From assembly GCF_016756535.1 (NCBI RefSeq), contig NZ_AP023247.1, forward strand, positions 4,402,501 through 4,466,500: DNA of 64,000 nt. Direction: 5' to 3'. Shown here piece after piece: positions 22,536 through 31,275 of this stretch (position 1 is the stretch's first letter; each line of letters starts with the position of its first letter). The position numbers and the translations under genes were made by a program. Origin of the DNA: Mesorhizobium sp. 131-2-1 (lineage in GTDB: Bacteria; Pseudomonadota; Alphaproteobacteria; Rhizobiales; Rhizobiaceae). Under the pieces are notes generated by a model, which saw nothing but the letters and a program-made list of their open reading frames with translations, made no database searches and was not told where the DNA came from.

Positions 22536-24414
22536 GGTCGGCGTAGTGGGCCCGGATGGCGGCCGCGAGCTGGCCGGCGTCGGGTGGCTCGGCGTCGCCG
22601 GGCAGCACCAGGCCGGCCGCGCCCATGGCGTGGCCGCGCGACCCCGTGACGTCGACGATCAGCGTCTTCAGGCCGCCGTCGGCCTCGATCACGAAATGCG
22701 AAGCGCGCGCGGCAAGGGCTGCCGGGATGCGCGTTTGCCCAAACGTCACGGCGGCGCCGTCGCCGAAGCCGGGCGCGGCGCGCCGGTCGGCGACGGCAAC
22801 CTTGAGGCAGAACAATCTCTCGTCCTCGACCAGCCCCCAGAAGGCGGCACCACCGCAGGTGGCGGCGAGATCGGCAAGGAAGCGGACATTGCGTTCCATC
22901 GAGGTGCGGGGCGCCGCCAGCAGCGTCAGCTTCTCCTCGTCCAGCACCGCGCTCGGCATGTCGGCGATCGACATGCCGTCGCTGATGACGACGACGCGCT
23001 CGCAAATGCCGAGCAGCTCGTCGAAGTCGGACGACACGATGAGCACCGCAACGCCGCGGTCGGCGATGGCGCGCAGCATGGCGTAGATCGAGGAGCGCGT
23101 GCCGATGTCGACGCCCTTGGTCGGCTCGTCGAGCAGGATGACGCCGGGGTCGAGCATCAGCCAGCGCGCGATGATGATCTTCTGCTGCATGCCACCGGAG
23201 AAGTTGAGCATCGAGGCATCGAGCAACCGGTCCGGCGGCAGGCCGAGCATGGCGAGCAGCTCCTTCACTTTCTCGTCGCGGCGGCGATAGGCGAGGCCGA
23301 AGCCGCGATGGGCACCGAGATGGGCGAGCAGAAGGTTCTCGCGCACGCTGAGGTCGGGCACGATGCTCTGGCGGCGGCGGTCCTCCGGCACGAAGCCGAC
23401 ACCGGCGCGAATCGAGTGCGCGGGCTTGCCCGGCGCGAACGGCTTGCCGTTGAGGCGCACCGTGCCGCCGTCGCGGCGCCGCAGCCCGAAGATCGCTTCC
23501 AGCGTCTCGGAGCGGCCGGCGCCGACCAGGCCGCCGAGGCCGACGATCTCGCCGCGGCCGAGGCTGAAGGAGACATCGCGGACCAATGGCGCGCTTTTCA
23601 GATGCTCGACCTCGAGCACGACCGGGCGCTCGACTTCAGCGCCGGTGGCGCGCTGCGTGTAGATCTGGCTGAGCTCGCGGCCAACCATGTGGCGGATCAG
23701 CTCGGTCTGGGAGAGCTCGGCCGTTGCGAGATCGGCGGCGACGGTGCGGCCTTCCCGCAAGACCGTCACCTTGTCGGTGACGGCGAACACCTCCTCCAGC
23801 CGGTGCGAGACGAAGGCCAGCGCCCTGCCCTCCTCGCGCAATTTCACCATGATGTCGAACAGCCGCTCGACCTCGCCGGGGCTGAGCGATGCCGTCGGCT
23901 CGTCGAAGATGATGAGGTCGGATTCCAGCGCCAGCGCCTTGGCGATCTCGACCAGCTGGCGCTGCGCGGCGGAAAGCGCGCGCACGTCGCCGTCGAGCGG
24001 CAACTGCGCGCGCTGGCCGAGGCGGGAGAGTATATCCTCGGCTTTCCGGCGCATCTCGCCGAACCTGGGCAGGCCAGGCCTGCCAAGCTCGGGGAGAAAG
24101 ATGTTCTCGACCACCGACAGGTCGGGAGCGAGGCTGGTCTCCTGCATCACCAGCGAGATGCCGGCGTCGATGGCGTCGCGGGCGCGGCGGATCGAGAACG
24201 GCTTGCCCCTGTAGGCGATGTCGCCGGCATCGGCGCGGATCTGGCCGCAGATGACGCGCGACAGCGTCGACTTGCCGGCGCCGTTGGCGCCGAGCAAAGC
24301 ATGGATCTCGCCGCGCCGCAGCGTGATCGAGGCGCTGCTGAGCGCGGGGGTGCGGCCGAACGTCTTCTCGACGCCGCTCGCCTTGAACAGGGTTTCCTTC
24401 GCCGCTGCCTGCAT
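22528..24414 (-). CDS. Sugar ABC ATPase (RbsA/MglA type) with extra C-terminal domain
   Basis: The 628-residue protein carries two ABC domains: the first with Walker A GANGAGKS (residues 42-49), LSAAQRQLVEIAKAL and IIFDEPTASL; the second with the naturally degenerate Walker A GLVGAGRSE, NFSGGMQQKIIIARWL and LLDEPTKGVD. It energises uptake by the adjacent permease. Typical family members stop near 500 residues. Here about 120 further residues follow (from RNVRFLADLAATCGG to the end), of unrecognised fold, possibly a sensory or GAF-like module. The extension is in frame and has normal codon usage. Confidence 0.88.
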   Translation of the reverse strand: MQAAAKETLFKASGVEKTFGRTPALSSASITLRRGEIHALLGANGAGKSTLSRVICGQIRADAGDIAYRGKPFSIRRARDAIDAGISLVMQETSLAPDLSVVENIFLPELGRPGLPRFGEMRRKAEDILSRLGQRAQLPLDGDVRALSAAQRQLVEIAKALALESDLIIFDEPTASLSPGEVERLFDIMVKLREEGRALAFVSHRLEEVFAVTDKVTVLREGRTVAADLATAELSQTELIRHMVGRELSQIYTQRATGAEVERPVVLEVEHLKSAPLVRDVSFSLGRGEIVGLGGLVGAGRSETLEAIFGLRRRDGGTVRLNGKPFAPGKPAHSIRAGVGFVPEDRRRQSIVPDLSVRENLLLAHLGAHRGFGLAYRRRDEKVKELLAMLGLPPDRLLDASMLNFSGGMQQKIIIARWLMLDPGVILLDEPTKGVDIGTRSSIYAMLRAIADRGVAVLIVSSDFDELLGICERVVVISDGMSIADMPSAVLDEEKLTLLAAPRTSMERNVRFLADLAATCGGAAFWGLVEDERLFCLKVAVADRRAAPGFGDGAAVTFGQTRIPAALAARASHFVIEADGGLKTLIVDVTGSRGHAMGAAGLVLPGDAEPPDAGQLAAAIRAHYADHD

Positions 24415-24434
24415 TCACGCCTTCCCGAAAGGGA

Positions 24435-24457
24435 CCGCGCCGGTCGAGCCGGCGCGG
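24435..24457. other. Hairpin between binding-protein and ATPase genes
   Basis: A perfect 9-bp stem, CCGCGCCGG / CCGGCGCGG with a 5-base loop, lies in the 64-bp gap after the substrate-binding protein gene. It has no T-run. Such hairpins commonly protect the upstream binding-protein message and lower expression of distal transporter genes. Confidence 0.6.
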
Positions 24458-24478
24458 CATTGGACTTCGATGCCGATG

Positions 24479-25438
24479 CTACTCGCCGAAGACGTTCTTC
24501 TTGGCTTCGGGAAGCAGCTCCTCGATGTTGGTGCTGGTGGCGATCATCACCGGCACCAGGACCTCCTTCGGCGGCGACTTGCCGGCAAGGTGGTCGGTGA
24601 GCGACTTGGCGGCCGTCTCGCCCATTAGCCAGGGCTGCTGCATGCCGGCGGCCGTCAGCTCGCCGCTCTTCAGCAGGTCGACGAATTCGGGAATGCCGTC
24701 GAAGGCGCCGACGATGATGTCACCGGCGCGATTGCTGGCCTTGATGGCGCGCAACGCGCCCATGGCCGGCGTGTCGGCCTCGATGAACATCGCCTTCAGG
24801 TTCGGGTTGCCGGTCAGCATGTCCTGCGCGAACTTGAAGGATTCGTCGGCCGTGTAGGCCTGCATCTGCTGCAGCGCGATCTCCTTGCCGTAGCCGCCGG
24901 CCTCCATCGCCCCGCGGAAGCCGTCGGTGCGCTTTTGGCCGTTGATGCGGGCAAGCGAGATGGTGATCATGCCATAGGGCGCTTCCTTCATGCCCTTGGC
25001 CTTGGCGGCGGCCGCGACCGCCTCGCCGACGCCCTTGGCGCCGGCCGTGTTGTCTGAGGCGATGAAGGAGACGTACTCGCCCTCCTTGGTGCCAATGTCG
25101 CAGATGACGACCGGGATCTTGGCGTCGGCAGCCAGCTTCAGCACGCTCGGCGCCGTCGAGGAATCGGTCGGCGAGATGACGATGCCGGCGACGCCGCGCG
25201 TGATGGCGTCCTGCGCGTTGGTGAGCTGCTTCTGGGCGTTGTTCTGGGCCTCGAGCGCCTGGAAAGTGTAGCCGCCCTCCTTGGCGCCGGCCTCGACGCC
25301 CTTGGCCACGGTGCGCCAGAACGGCACGTCGAGCGCCGGCGCCAGATAGACGATCTCCTTCGACTGCGCGAAGACCGGCGAAACATTGACCAGGGCCGCC
25401 GCTGCGGCCGCGAGTGCGATGAATGTACGTCTTTTCAT
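24479..25438 (-). CDS. Periplasmic sugar-binding protein (RbsB-like)
   Basis: The 319-residue product has a Sec signal peptide (basic MKRRTF, hydrophobic stretch, cleavage after VFA). The mature part is a type-1 periplasmic-binding-protein fold: IVYLAPALDVPFWRTVAKGV, GIVISPTDS, GAFDGIPEF. It captures the sugar for the adjacent ATPase and permease. It is the first gene of the transporter set, as expected for the most highly expressed component. Confidence 0.92.
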   Translation of the reverse strand: MKRRTFIALAAAAAALVNVSPVFAQSKEIVYLAPALDVPFWRTVAKGVEAGAKEGGYTFQALEAQNNAQKQLTNAQDAITRGVAGIVISPTDSSTAPSVLKLAADAKIPVVICDIGTKEGEYVSFIASDNTAGAKGVGEAVAAAAKAKGMKEAPYGMITISLARINGQKRTDGFRGAMEAGGYGKEIALQQMQAYTADESFKFAQDMLTGNPNLKAMFIEADTPAMGALRAIKASNRAGDIIVGAFDGIPEFVDLLKSGELTAAGMQQPWLMGETAAKSLTDHLAGKSPPKEVLVPVMIATSTNIEELLPEAKKNVFGE

Positions 25439-25546
25439 TTCGGTTCTCCTCCGTTGATGTTTGCTGCGATGCGCGCCCGAGGTCCGGCCGGCGCGCCCGA
25501 TTTCCTGTTCTTGCGACGGACCTCCCGTTCTCCTTCCGTAAAACCC

Positions 25547-26467
25547 TCAGCCGGCAGCGGGAGCGCGCAGCGCTGCGAAATCAGTCTTGTCCAGCCGCGC
25601 AAACAGCTCCGCCCGCTCAGACGGCGAAAGCCGGCGCAGCGGCGGCATCAGCCGTTCCCAGCCGGCGTAGCCGGTCATCGCGGCAAGCGCTGCCTTGACG
25701 CTCGCCATCAGCGGGAAGCCGCCGAGCAAGCCGCGGATCGCCATGGCCGACGCCGCCGCCTGGCGACCCTTCTCGCCTTCGGGATCGGACCAGACGATCT
25801 GCGACAGCGCGCCGGTGACGTTGGTGGTGGCAGAGATGCAGCCGGCGAAGCGTGAGCTCCTCCACTCGGCCAGGCTGCCCTCGGAGCTCGGAAACACGTC
25901 GAAGCCGGGAAACTGCACGGCGAGCGAACGCGAGAAAGCGATGTCGCCTGACGAGTCCTTGAGGCCGACGACGATATCGGGATAACGCTCGCGCAGGCGC
26001 GCGATCGTCTCGGAGCCGAACGGCACGCCGGTGTTCTGAGGGATGTGGTAGAGGTAGATCCTGAGGCCGAACGGGCCGGCCTTGGCGATCACCTCGCCGA
26101 CATGGTTGGCAAGGCTCTCAGCATCGATGCCCTTGTAATAGAAAGGCGGCAGGAGCAGCGCTCCGGCAAAAGCGAACTCGCGCGCCGTCCTGGTCAGCGC
26201 CACCGCATCGGCCAGCGCCGAGGCGCCGGTGCCGACCATCATGCGATTGAGCGGCAGGCCCGACTGCGCCACCGCGCGCATGGCGGCGATGCGCTCGGCT
26301 ACAGAGAACGAGGTCGCCTCGCCCGTGGTGCCGAGCAGGTTGATACCGTCGCATCCGCCCTCGCCGAGCAGCCAGCGGCAATGGCCGATCAGGCGCTCGA
26401 CATCGATCGACAGGTCGGCGTTGAGCGGCGTGGCGGTGGCGGCGATGACGCCTTTCAGGGTTTTCAT
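25547..26467 (-). CDS. DHDPS-family (class I) 2-keto-3-deoxy acid aldolase
   Basis: The 306-residue (beta/alpha)8 lyase has the Schiff-base Lys in VVGLKDSSGD, the catalytic Tyr in YLYHIPQNTG and LLGTTGEA near residue 45. In a cluster with a dehydratase and a lactonase it more likely cleaves a 2-keto-3-deoxy sugar acid to pyruvate plus an aldehyde than makes dihydrodipicolinate. ATG 26467 overlaps the stop of the amidohydrolase gene (ATGA). Confidence 0.88.
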   Translation of the reverse strand: MKTLKGVIAATATPLNADLSIDVERLIGHCRWLLGEGGCDGINLLGTTGEATSFSVAERIAAMRAVAQSGLPLNRMMVGTGASALADAVALTRTAREFAFAGALLLPPFYYKGIDAESLANHVGEVIAKAGPFGLRIYLYHIPQNTGVPFGSETIARLRERYPDIVVGLKDSSGDIAFSRSLAVQFPGFDVFPSSEGSLAEWRSSRFAGCISATTNVTGALSQIVWSDPEGEKGRQAAASAMAIRGLLGGFPLMASVKAALAAMTGYAGWERLMPPLRRLSPSERAELFARLDKTDFAALRAPAAG

Positions 26468-27387
26468 GCTGCGGATCCGGAGGCTTCGGTTGAGTGGGGC
26501 TGGTCGGCCCAGAACAGGCGACGTGGCGTGTCGACCAGCACCTGCCGGCGCAACGTTTCCGTGGGCAGCCAGCCCCAGACGAGGTCGAGGATCGGATTGT
26601 CGTCGGGCACCGCCTCGAAACATTCGGTGTGCGGCCAGTCGAGTGCCCAGATCAGCGACGCCGGGGCGCGCCGGACGAGGCGTTCGACGAAAGGCTTGAG
26701 CGCTGAGTAACGGCCGGGGGCGACGCGGTAGGGCGCCGACAGCTTGACGATGCAGCGGCCGGCCGCCGCCAGATCGACCAGCTCGGCGAAGGCGCGGCCG
26801 TCCGGCCCTTGCGCCAGGTCGGGAAAGCCGAAATGGTCGACGACGACCGGCATGCCGGCACTGGTTACTATGCTGCCGAAGTCCGCAAAATCCTCAATGT
26901 TGACCTGCAGCTGGATGTGCCAGCCCAATGCCTTGATCCGCTCGGCGACGGCTTGAAAATCCCTCATCGTCAGGCCTGCCGGATTGCGCGGATTGACCCG
27001 CAGGGCGCGCACGCCAAGCCGATGCGCCAAAGCGAACAGGCTCTCCGGCGCATTGGGTGAAATCACCGCCACACCGCGCAGCCTGTCGGGCATTGTCTCC
27101 AGCGCTTCGAACAGCGCGCCGTTGTCGAAGCCATAGACGCTCGGATGCACCAGCACCGCCCGATCGATGCCATAGGCGTCCATGACCTGGCGGTAGTCGA
27201 TGATGGTCACCGGCGACGGCGTGTAGCCGCGGCCGGGATCGAGCCGGAAGCGCGCGGCCGACCCGAAGACATGGGCGTGGGTGTCGCAGCTGCCTTCCGG
27301 CAGGCGGTTGACGTTGCGCCGCACCGGCGCCAGCGGCGGCAGGCACTGGCGGGGTCCCGTCCCTGATAGGGGATGCGCCGTGCTCAT
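26464..27387 (-). CDS. Amidohydrolase-2 family lactonase-like hydrolase
   Basis: The 307-residue TIM-barrel metal hydrolase has DTHAHVFG near residue 35, VVVDHFGFPD and WALDWPHTE. These are the motifs of the family that includes 2-pyrone-4,6-dicarboxylate and L-fucono/rhamnono-lactone hydrolases. Here it would open the sugar lactone produced by the Gfo/Idh dehydrogenase. It overlaps both neighbours by 4 bp, tying it into the operon with the dehydratase and aldolase. Confidence 0.85.
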   Translation of the reverse strand: MSTAHPLSGTGPRQCLPPLAPVRRNVNRLPEGSCDTHAHVFGSAARFRLDPGRGYTPSPVTIIDYRQVMDAYGIDRAVLVHPSVYGFDNGALFEALETMPDRLRGVAVISPNAPESLFALAHRLGVRALRVNPRNPAGLTMRDFQAVAERIKALGWHIQLQVNIEDFADFGSIVTSAGMPVVVDHFGFPDLAQGPDGRAFAELVDLAAAGRCIVKLSAPYRVAPGRYSALKPFVERLVRRAPASLIWALDWPHTECFEAVPDDNPILDLVWGWLPTETLRRQVLVDTPRRLFWADQPHSTEASGSAA

Positions 27388-29105
27388 TGCGCCTCCTCCT
27401 TGCCGGTGGTGCCGGCCGCGGTCAGGAAATCGAAGTCGCAGCCCTGGTCGGCCTGCAGCACATGGTCGTGGTAGAGTTGGGCGTAGCCGCGCGGAGGCCG
27501 GGAGACTGCTGGGCGAATGTCTGCTCCCCGGCGCGCCAGCTCGGCCTCGTCGACCAGCATGTCGATGCGGCGCGCCGGCACGTCGAGGCGGATCATGTCG
27601 CCGTTCCTCACCAAGGCGAGCGGACCGCCGGCCGCGGCCTCCGGTGAAACGTGCAGCACCACCGTGCCGAAGGCGGTGCCGCTCATCCTGGCATCCGACA
27701 GGCGCACCATGTCCCTGACGCCGAGCGCGGCGAGCTTCTTCGGGATCGGGATGTAGCCGGCCTCGGGCATGCCGGGCGCGCCCTTCGGGCCGGCATTGCG
27801 CAGCACCAGGACATCCTCGGCAGTGACGTCGAGCGCCGGATCGTCGATGCGCTGGGCAAGGTCGGCGACGGATTCGAAGACAACGGCGCGGCCGGTGTGC
27901 TGCATCAGCGCCGGCGAGGCGGCGGAATGCTTGATGATCGCGCCGCGCGGGCAGAGATTGCCGGACAGCACCGCCATGGCGCCCTGCCCCGTCACCGGCC
28001 GGCCGAGCGGCCGGATGACGTCCTGCGCATGCATCTCCTCGGTCTTCATGACGCGGTCGCCGAGCGTGCCGCCATCGACCATGGGTGCCTCGAGGTCGAG
28101 GACACCAGCGAGCTCGGCCAGCAGCCTCGGCACGCCGCCGGCCTGGTGGAAATGCTCCATATAATGTTCGCCCGACGGCTTCAGGTCGACCAGCACCGGC
28201 ACCTCGCGGCCGATCCGGTCGAACTCGGCGAGATCGACCGGATGCCCGGCCCGGCCGGCGATCGCGGCGAGATGGATGATGCCATTGGTCGAGCCGCCGA
28301 TCGCCTGCATCGCCACCATGGCGTTGCGGATCGAGGCCGGCGTGACGATGGCGCTGGGCAGCGGCGCGCCGGAGACGGCAAGCGCGGCGGCGACGCGGCC
28401 GCTCGCTTCCGCCGAGCGGACCCGCTCGGCGTGGGGTGCGGGAATGGAAGCGGCGAAGGGCAGCGAGAAACCCATCACCTCGGCGATGATCGCCATGGTG
28501 CTGGCGGTGCCCATGACCATGCAGGTGCCGACCGAGGGCGCCAGCCTGCCGTTGACGAGATCGATCTCGGCGGCGTCGATGTCGCCGGCGCGGTGGCTCG
28601 ACCACAGGCGGCGGCAGTCGGTGCAGGCGCCCAATGTCTCGCCCTTGTGATGGCCGACGACCATCGAGCCGACCGGCACCACGACCGCCGGCAGGTCGGC
28701 GCTGATCGCGCCCATGATCTGCGCCGGCAGCGTCTTGTCGCAGCCGCCGATGACGACCACCGCATCCATCGGCTGCGCCCGGATCATCTCCTCGGTGTCC
28801 ATCGCCATCAGATTGCGCAGCACCATCGAGGTCGGGTGGGCGAAGGATTCGTGGATGGAGATAGTCGGGAACACCATCGGCAGTGCGCCGGACAGCATGA
28901 CGCCGCGCTTGACCGCCTCGATCAGCTGCGGCGCGTTGCCATGGCAGGGATTGTAGTCGCTGGCGGTGTCGACGATGCCAACGATCGGCCGCTCCAGCGC
29001 ATCATCTGAATAGCCGGCCGCCTTGATGAAGGCCTTGCGCAGGAACAGCGAAAAGGCCGCGTCGCCGTAGCTGGTCACTCCCTTCCTGAGGCCGCGATAC
29101 GCCAA
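27384..29105 (-). CDS. IlvD/Edd-family sugar-acid dehydratase
   Basis: The 573-residue enzyme removes water from a sugar acid to give a 2-keto-3-deoxy acid. Iron-sulfur ligands are the Cys of NPCHGN, IGGCDKT and VGTCMVMGTAST; HPTSMVLRNLMAMDTEE and KMSGTAFG-like DARMSGTAFGTVVLH complete the family pattern. It is closest in type to arabinonate/xylonate dehydratases rather than IlvD proper. The start is TTG at 29105 with AAAGGTG upstream; a GTG ten codons in is an alternative. First gene of the catabolic operon. Confidence 0.88.
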   Translation of the reverse strand: MAYRGLRKGVTSYGDAAFSLFLRKAFIKAAGYSDDALERPIVGIVDTASDYNPCHGNAPQLIEAVKRGVMLSGALPMVFPTISIHESFAHPTSMVLRNLMAMDTEEMIRAQPMDAVVVIGGCDKTLPAQIMGAISADLPAVVVPVGSMVVGHHKGETLGACTDCRRLWSSHRAGDIDAAEIDLVNGRLAPSVGTCMVMGTASTMAIIAEVMGFSLPFAASIPAPHAERVRSAEASGRVAAALAVSGAPLPSAIVTPASIRNAMVAMQAIGGSTNGIIHLAAIAGRAGHPVDLAEFDRIGREVPVLVDLKPSGEHYMEHFHQAGGVPRLLAELAGVLDLEAPMVDGGTLGDRVMKTEEMHAQDVIRPLGRPVTGQGAMAVLSGNLCPRGAIIKHSAASPALMQHTGRAVVFESVADLAQRIDDPALDVTAEDVLVLRNAGPKGAPGMPEAGYIPIPKKLAALGVRDMVRLSDARMSGTAFGTVVLHVSPEAAAGGPLALVRNGDMIRLDVPARRIDMLVDEAELARRGADIRPAVSRPPRGYAQLYHDHVLQADQGCDFDFLTAAGTTGKEEAQ

Positions 29106-29170
29106 TCGACACCTTTGGGCTGGATTTCACGCTGACCGCGGGCGCCCCGGCGGGGCGACCGTTGATCGGC

Positions 29171-29198
29171 ACCATAGGCAAACGGTTCAGATTGTCAA
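29171..29198 (-). promoter_or_regulatory. Candidate sigma-70 promoter of the dehydratase operon
   Basis: On the minus strand TTGACA (29198-29193) is followed after 16 bp by TATGGT (29176-29171), 66 bp before the TTG start. The element lies in the A/T-rich gap shared with the divergent GntR gene, which would be well placed to repress it. Confidence 0.55.
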
Positions 29199-29354
29199 TA
29201 ATCCTGATTTTGACTCCTGCGAAGGCACTGCAATTTTGGCACATCCAGTTTCTTGACGTATCATATTATCGATTATCTCGACCGCGCGCCGCAGTTGCGG
29301 AAAGGCTCTCTCTGCGGCTAGAGTGACCGCAGAGGACGCGGCAAGGACGAAAAA

Positions 29355-30023
29355 ATGCTCCACGTGGCAGACTATGGCGGCAAGGAAGCCGACGTCGTGC
29401 GGGCGCTGGAGGAGGACATCATCTTCGGCCGCCTGGCGCCCGGCACGCGGCTGGTCGAGGACGTGCTGCTTGGCCGCTTCCCGGTGTCGCGTCACACCAT
29501 CCGCCAGGCGCTCTACCAGCTCGAAAAGCTCGGCGTCGTCACCCGCGAGCGCAACAAGGGCGCGATGGTGAGAAGGCTGTCACCCGACGAGGTCAGGCAG
29601 ATCTACGAGGTGCGCGAGCTGTTGCAGCGGCAGGCGGCGCTGATGATCCCGCTGCCGGCGAGCGACGCGCTGATCGCGGAGCTGATGGAGATCCACCGGA
29701 TCTATAGCGCCCATGTCGACGCCCACTACCTGCGCGGCATCCACGAGGCCAACGACCGTTTCCACCTGACCATGTTCTCGGCCTGCGGCAACGACTACCT
29801 GGTGTCGTCGATCGACCACTACATGCGGCTGAGCCTGCCGGTGCGGGCGAACTCGCTCGCCGACCCGGACAAGCTCGAAGTCTCGCGCCAGCACCACTGG
29901 TTCATGATCGAGGCGATGAAGCGCAAGGACAACTGGGTGCTGGCGCAGCTTTGCGTCGACCACCTGCAGCCGAGCAAGGTGTTTTACCTGCAGGAGATCG
30001 AGAAGGCGGACGACGGGGTCTAG
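29355..30023 (+). CDS. GntR-family (FCD) regulator of the sugar-acid operon
   Basis: The 222-residue product has an N-terminal winged helix-turn-helix (LEEDIIFGRLAPGTRLVEDV, PVSRHTIRQALYQLEKLGVV) and an all-helical FCD ligand domain with conserved His (ANDRFHLTMFSACGN, RQHHWFMIEAMKRKD). It is divergent from the dehydratase-lactonase-aldolase operon and probably represses it until a sugar acid binds. The intervening 250 bp contains A/T-rich stretches (ATATTATCGATTATC near 29263) suitable as operators. Confidence 0.88.
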   Translation: MLHVADYGGKEADVVRALEEDIIFGRLAPGTRLVEDVLLGRFPVSRHTIRQALYQLEKLGVVTRERNKGAMVRRLSPDEVRQIYEVRELLQRQAALMIPLPASDALIAELMEIHRIYSAHVDAHYLRGIHEANDRFHLTMFSACGNDYLVSSIDHYMRLSLPVRANSLADPDKLEVSRQHHWFMIEAMKRKDNWVLAQLCVDHLQPSKVFYLQEIEKADDGV

Positions 30024-30030
30024 GCGGCCC

Positions 30031-31188
30031 TCACCCAACCGCCAGCCGCCGCCTCGCAATCGCCGCATGAAACCGCGCGCCGTGCAGCAGGCCATCGTCG
30101 TTGAAGTCGTAGGACGGATTGTGCAGCGGCGCGGAGGCGCCGTTGCCGAGGAAGACGAAACAGCCGGGCACATGGGCGAGGAAGCGGGCGAAGTCCTCCG
30201 AGCCGGTCATCGGTTCGGCCGCGATGCCGACGGCGTCGTGGGCCAGTACGCTGCGGGCCGCGACAAAAGCCTCGTCGACGAGCGCAGCATCGTTGACGAG
30301 CGGCACGAACTCGCGGGTATAGGTCACCTCGGCCGAGACGTTGTAGGCTTGCGCCGTTCCCTCGGCGATCCTGCGCATCTCGTTTTCGATCGCCGCACTC
30401 ACTTCGGGGCGAAAACTCCGGCAGTCGCCGAGGATGCGGGCGAGCCCCGGCAGCGCGTTGCGGGTGCCGTCGGTGATCAGCTCGGTGACCGAGACGACGC
30501 CGATATCGGCCGGGCTCAGGCGCCGCGAGACGATGGTCTGCAGGTTGACCACCAGCGCGCAGGCGGCGACCAGCGTCTCCTGGCCGGCATGCGGCCGCGC
30601 CGCATGGCCGCCGACGCCCTTCAGCACGATCTCGAAATTGTCCTCGGCGGACATGATCGGTCCGACGCGGGTCTCGAAGTGACCGACGGGCAGGCCCGGC
30701 ATGTTGTGCAGGCCAAAAATCTCCTCGAACGGGAAGCGCTGCATCAGGCCGTCATCCAGCATGGCGAGCGCGCCCCTGCCCCATTCCTCGGCGGGCTGAA
30801 AGACGAAGCGCACCGTGCCGTCGAAGCCGCCTTCGGCGGCAAGCAGCTTCGCCGCGCCTAGCAGCATCGAGGTGTGGCCGTCATGGCCGCAGGCATGCAT
30901 GGTGCCAGGCGTCTGCGAGCGATAGGTTTGCTGACCCTGCTCGGCGATGCGCAGCGCGTCCATGTCGGCGCGGAGCGCGATCGCCCGGTTGCCGCTGCCC
31001 CTTGTCAGCGTGCCGACGACGCCGGTGCCGCCGACGCCCTCGGCGACCTCCAGCCCGAACTCACGCAGTTTCTTGACGACGAAGGCGGAAGTACGCTTCT
31101 CCTCGAAGCCGAATTCGGGATGGGCGTGGAGATCGCGCCGCCACGCCGCCATCTCGTCATGAAGTGCATCGAGGTCGAGTTTGGCCAT
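30031..31188 (-). CDS. M20-family aminoacylase/hippurate hydrolase
   Basis: The 385-residue metallo-amidohydrolase has the M20D motifs ALRADMDAL, CGHDGHTSMLLG, FQPAEEWGRGA, a mid-protein HAARPHAG of the dimerisation lid, and late GSEDFARFL. It cleaves N-acyl or conjugated amino acids. It converges on the GntR gene with only 7 bp between stops. The closest relatives include hippurate and indole-acetyl-amino-acid hydrolases; the substrate is undetermined. Confidence 0.88.
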   Translation of the reverse strand: MAKLDLDALHDEMAAWRRDLHAHPEFGFEEKRTSAFVVKKLREFGLEVAEGVGGTGVVGTLTRGSGNRAIALRADMDALRIAEQGQQTYRSQTPGTMHACGHDGHTSMLLGAAKLLAAEGGFDGTVRFVFQPAEEWGRGALAMLDDGLMQRFPFEEIFGLHNMPGLPVGHFETRVGPIMSAEDNFEIVLKGVGGHAARPHAGQETLVAACALVVNLQTIVSRRLSPADIGVVSVTELITDGTRNALPGLARILGDCRSFRPEVSAAIENEMRRIAEGTAQAYNVSAEVTYTREFVPLVNDAALVDEAFVAARSVLAHDAVGIAAEPMTGSEDFARFLAHVPGCFVFLGNGASAPLHNPSYDFNDDGLLHGARFHAAIARRRLAVG

Positions 31189-31212
31189 CGTCGCCCTTTT
31201 TTGTTATGCAAC

Positions 31213-31275
31213 TGGAAAGCTACGGCGAAGTCGCCGAGCGTGACCGTTGTACACTTTTCCTGGAATGGCTTCAGG
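31213..31275. repeat. Type-3 repeat fragment (GGAAAGCTACGGCGAAGTCG)
   Basis: The sequence GGAAAGCTACGGCGAAGTCG followed by CCGAG...TTTTCCTGGAATGGCTTCAG recurs at 57960-58018 and, in a more diverged form, at 47580-47632. It overlaps the 3' end of the diaminopropionate lyase gene by a few bases. Confidence 0.6.

Noticed and set aside
22462..24600. 712-codon plus-strand open frame opposite the sugar ABC ATPase
   Set aside because: It mirrors the codons of the ATPase on the other strand, has no recognisable domain and no ribosome binding site.
27651..29009. Plus-strand 452-codon frame opposite the dehydratase gene
   Set aside because: It is antisense to a gene with intact iron-sulfur motifs and shows only His/Gly/Arg-rich low complexity.
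29253..29280. Plus-strand promoter TTGACG near 29253 for the GntR gene
   Set aside because: The -35-like TTGACG is good, but no acceptable -10 lies at 16-18 bp; the region is kept only as A/T-rich operator space.
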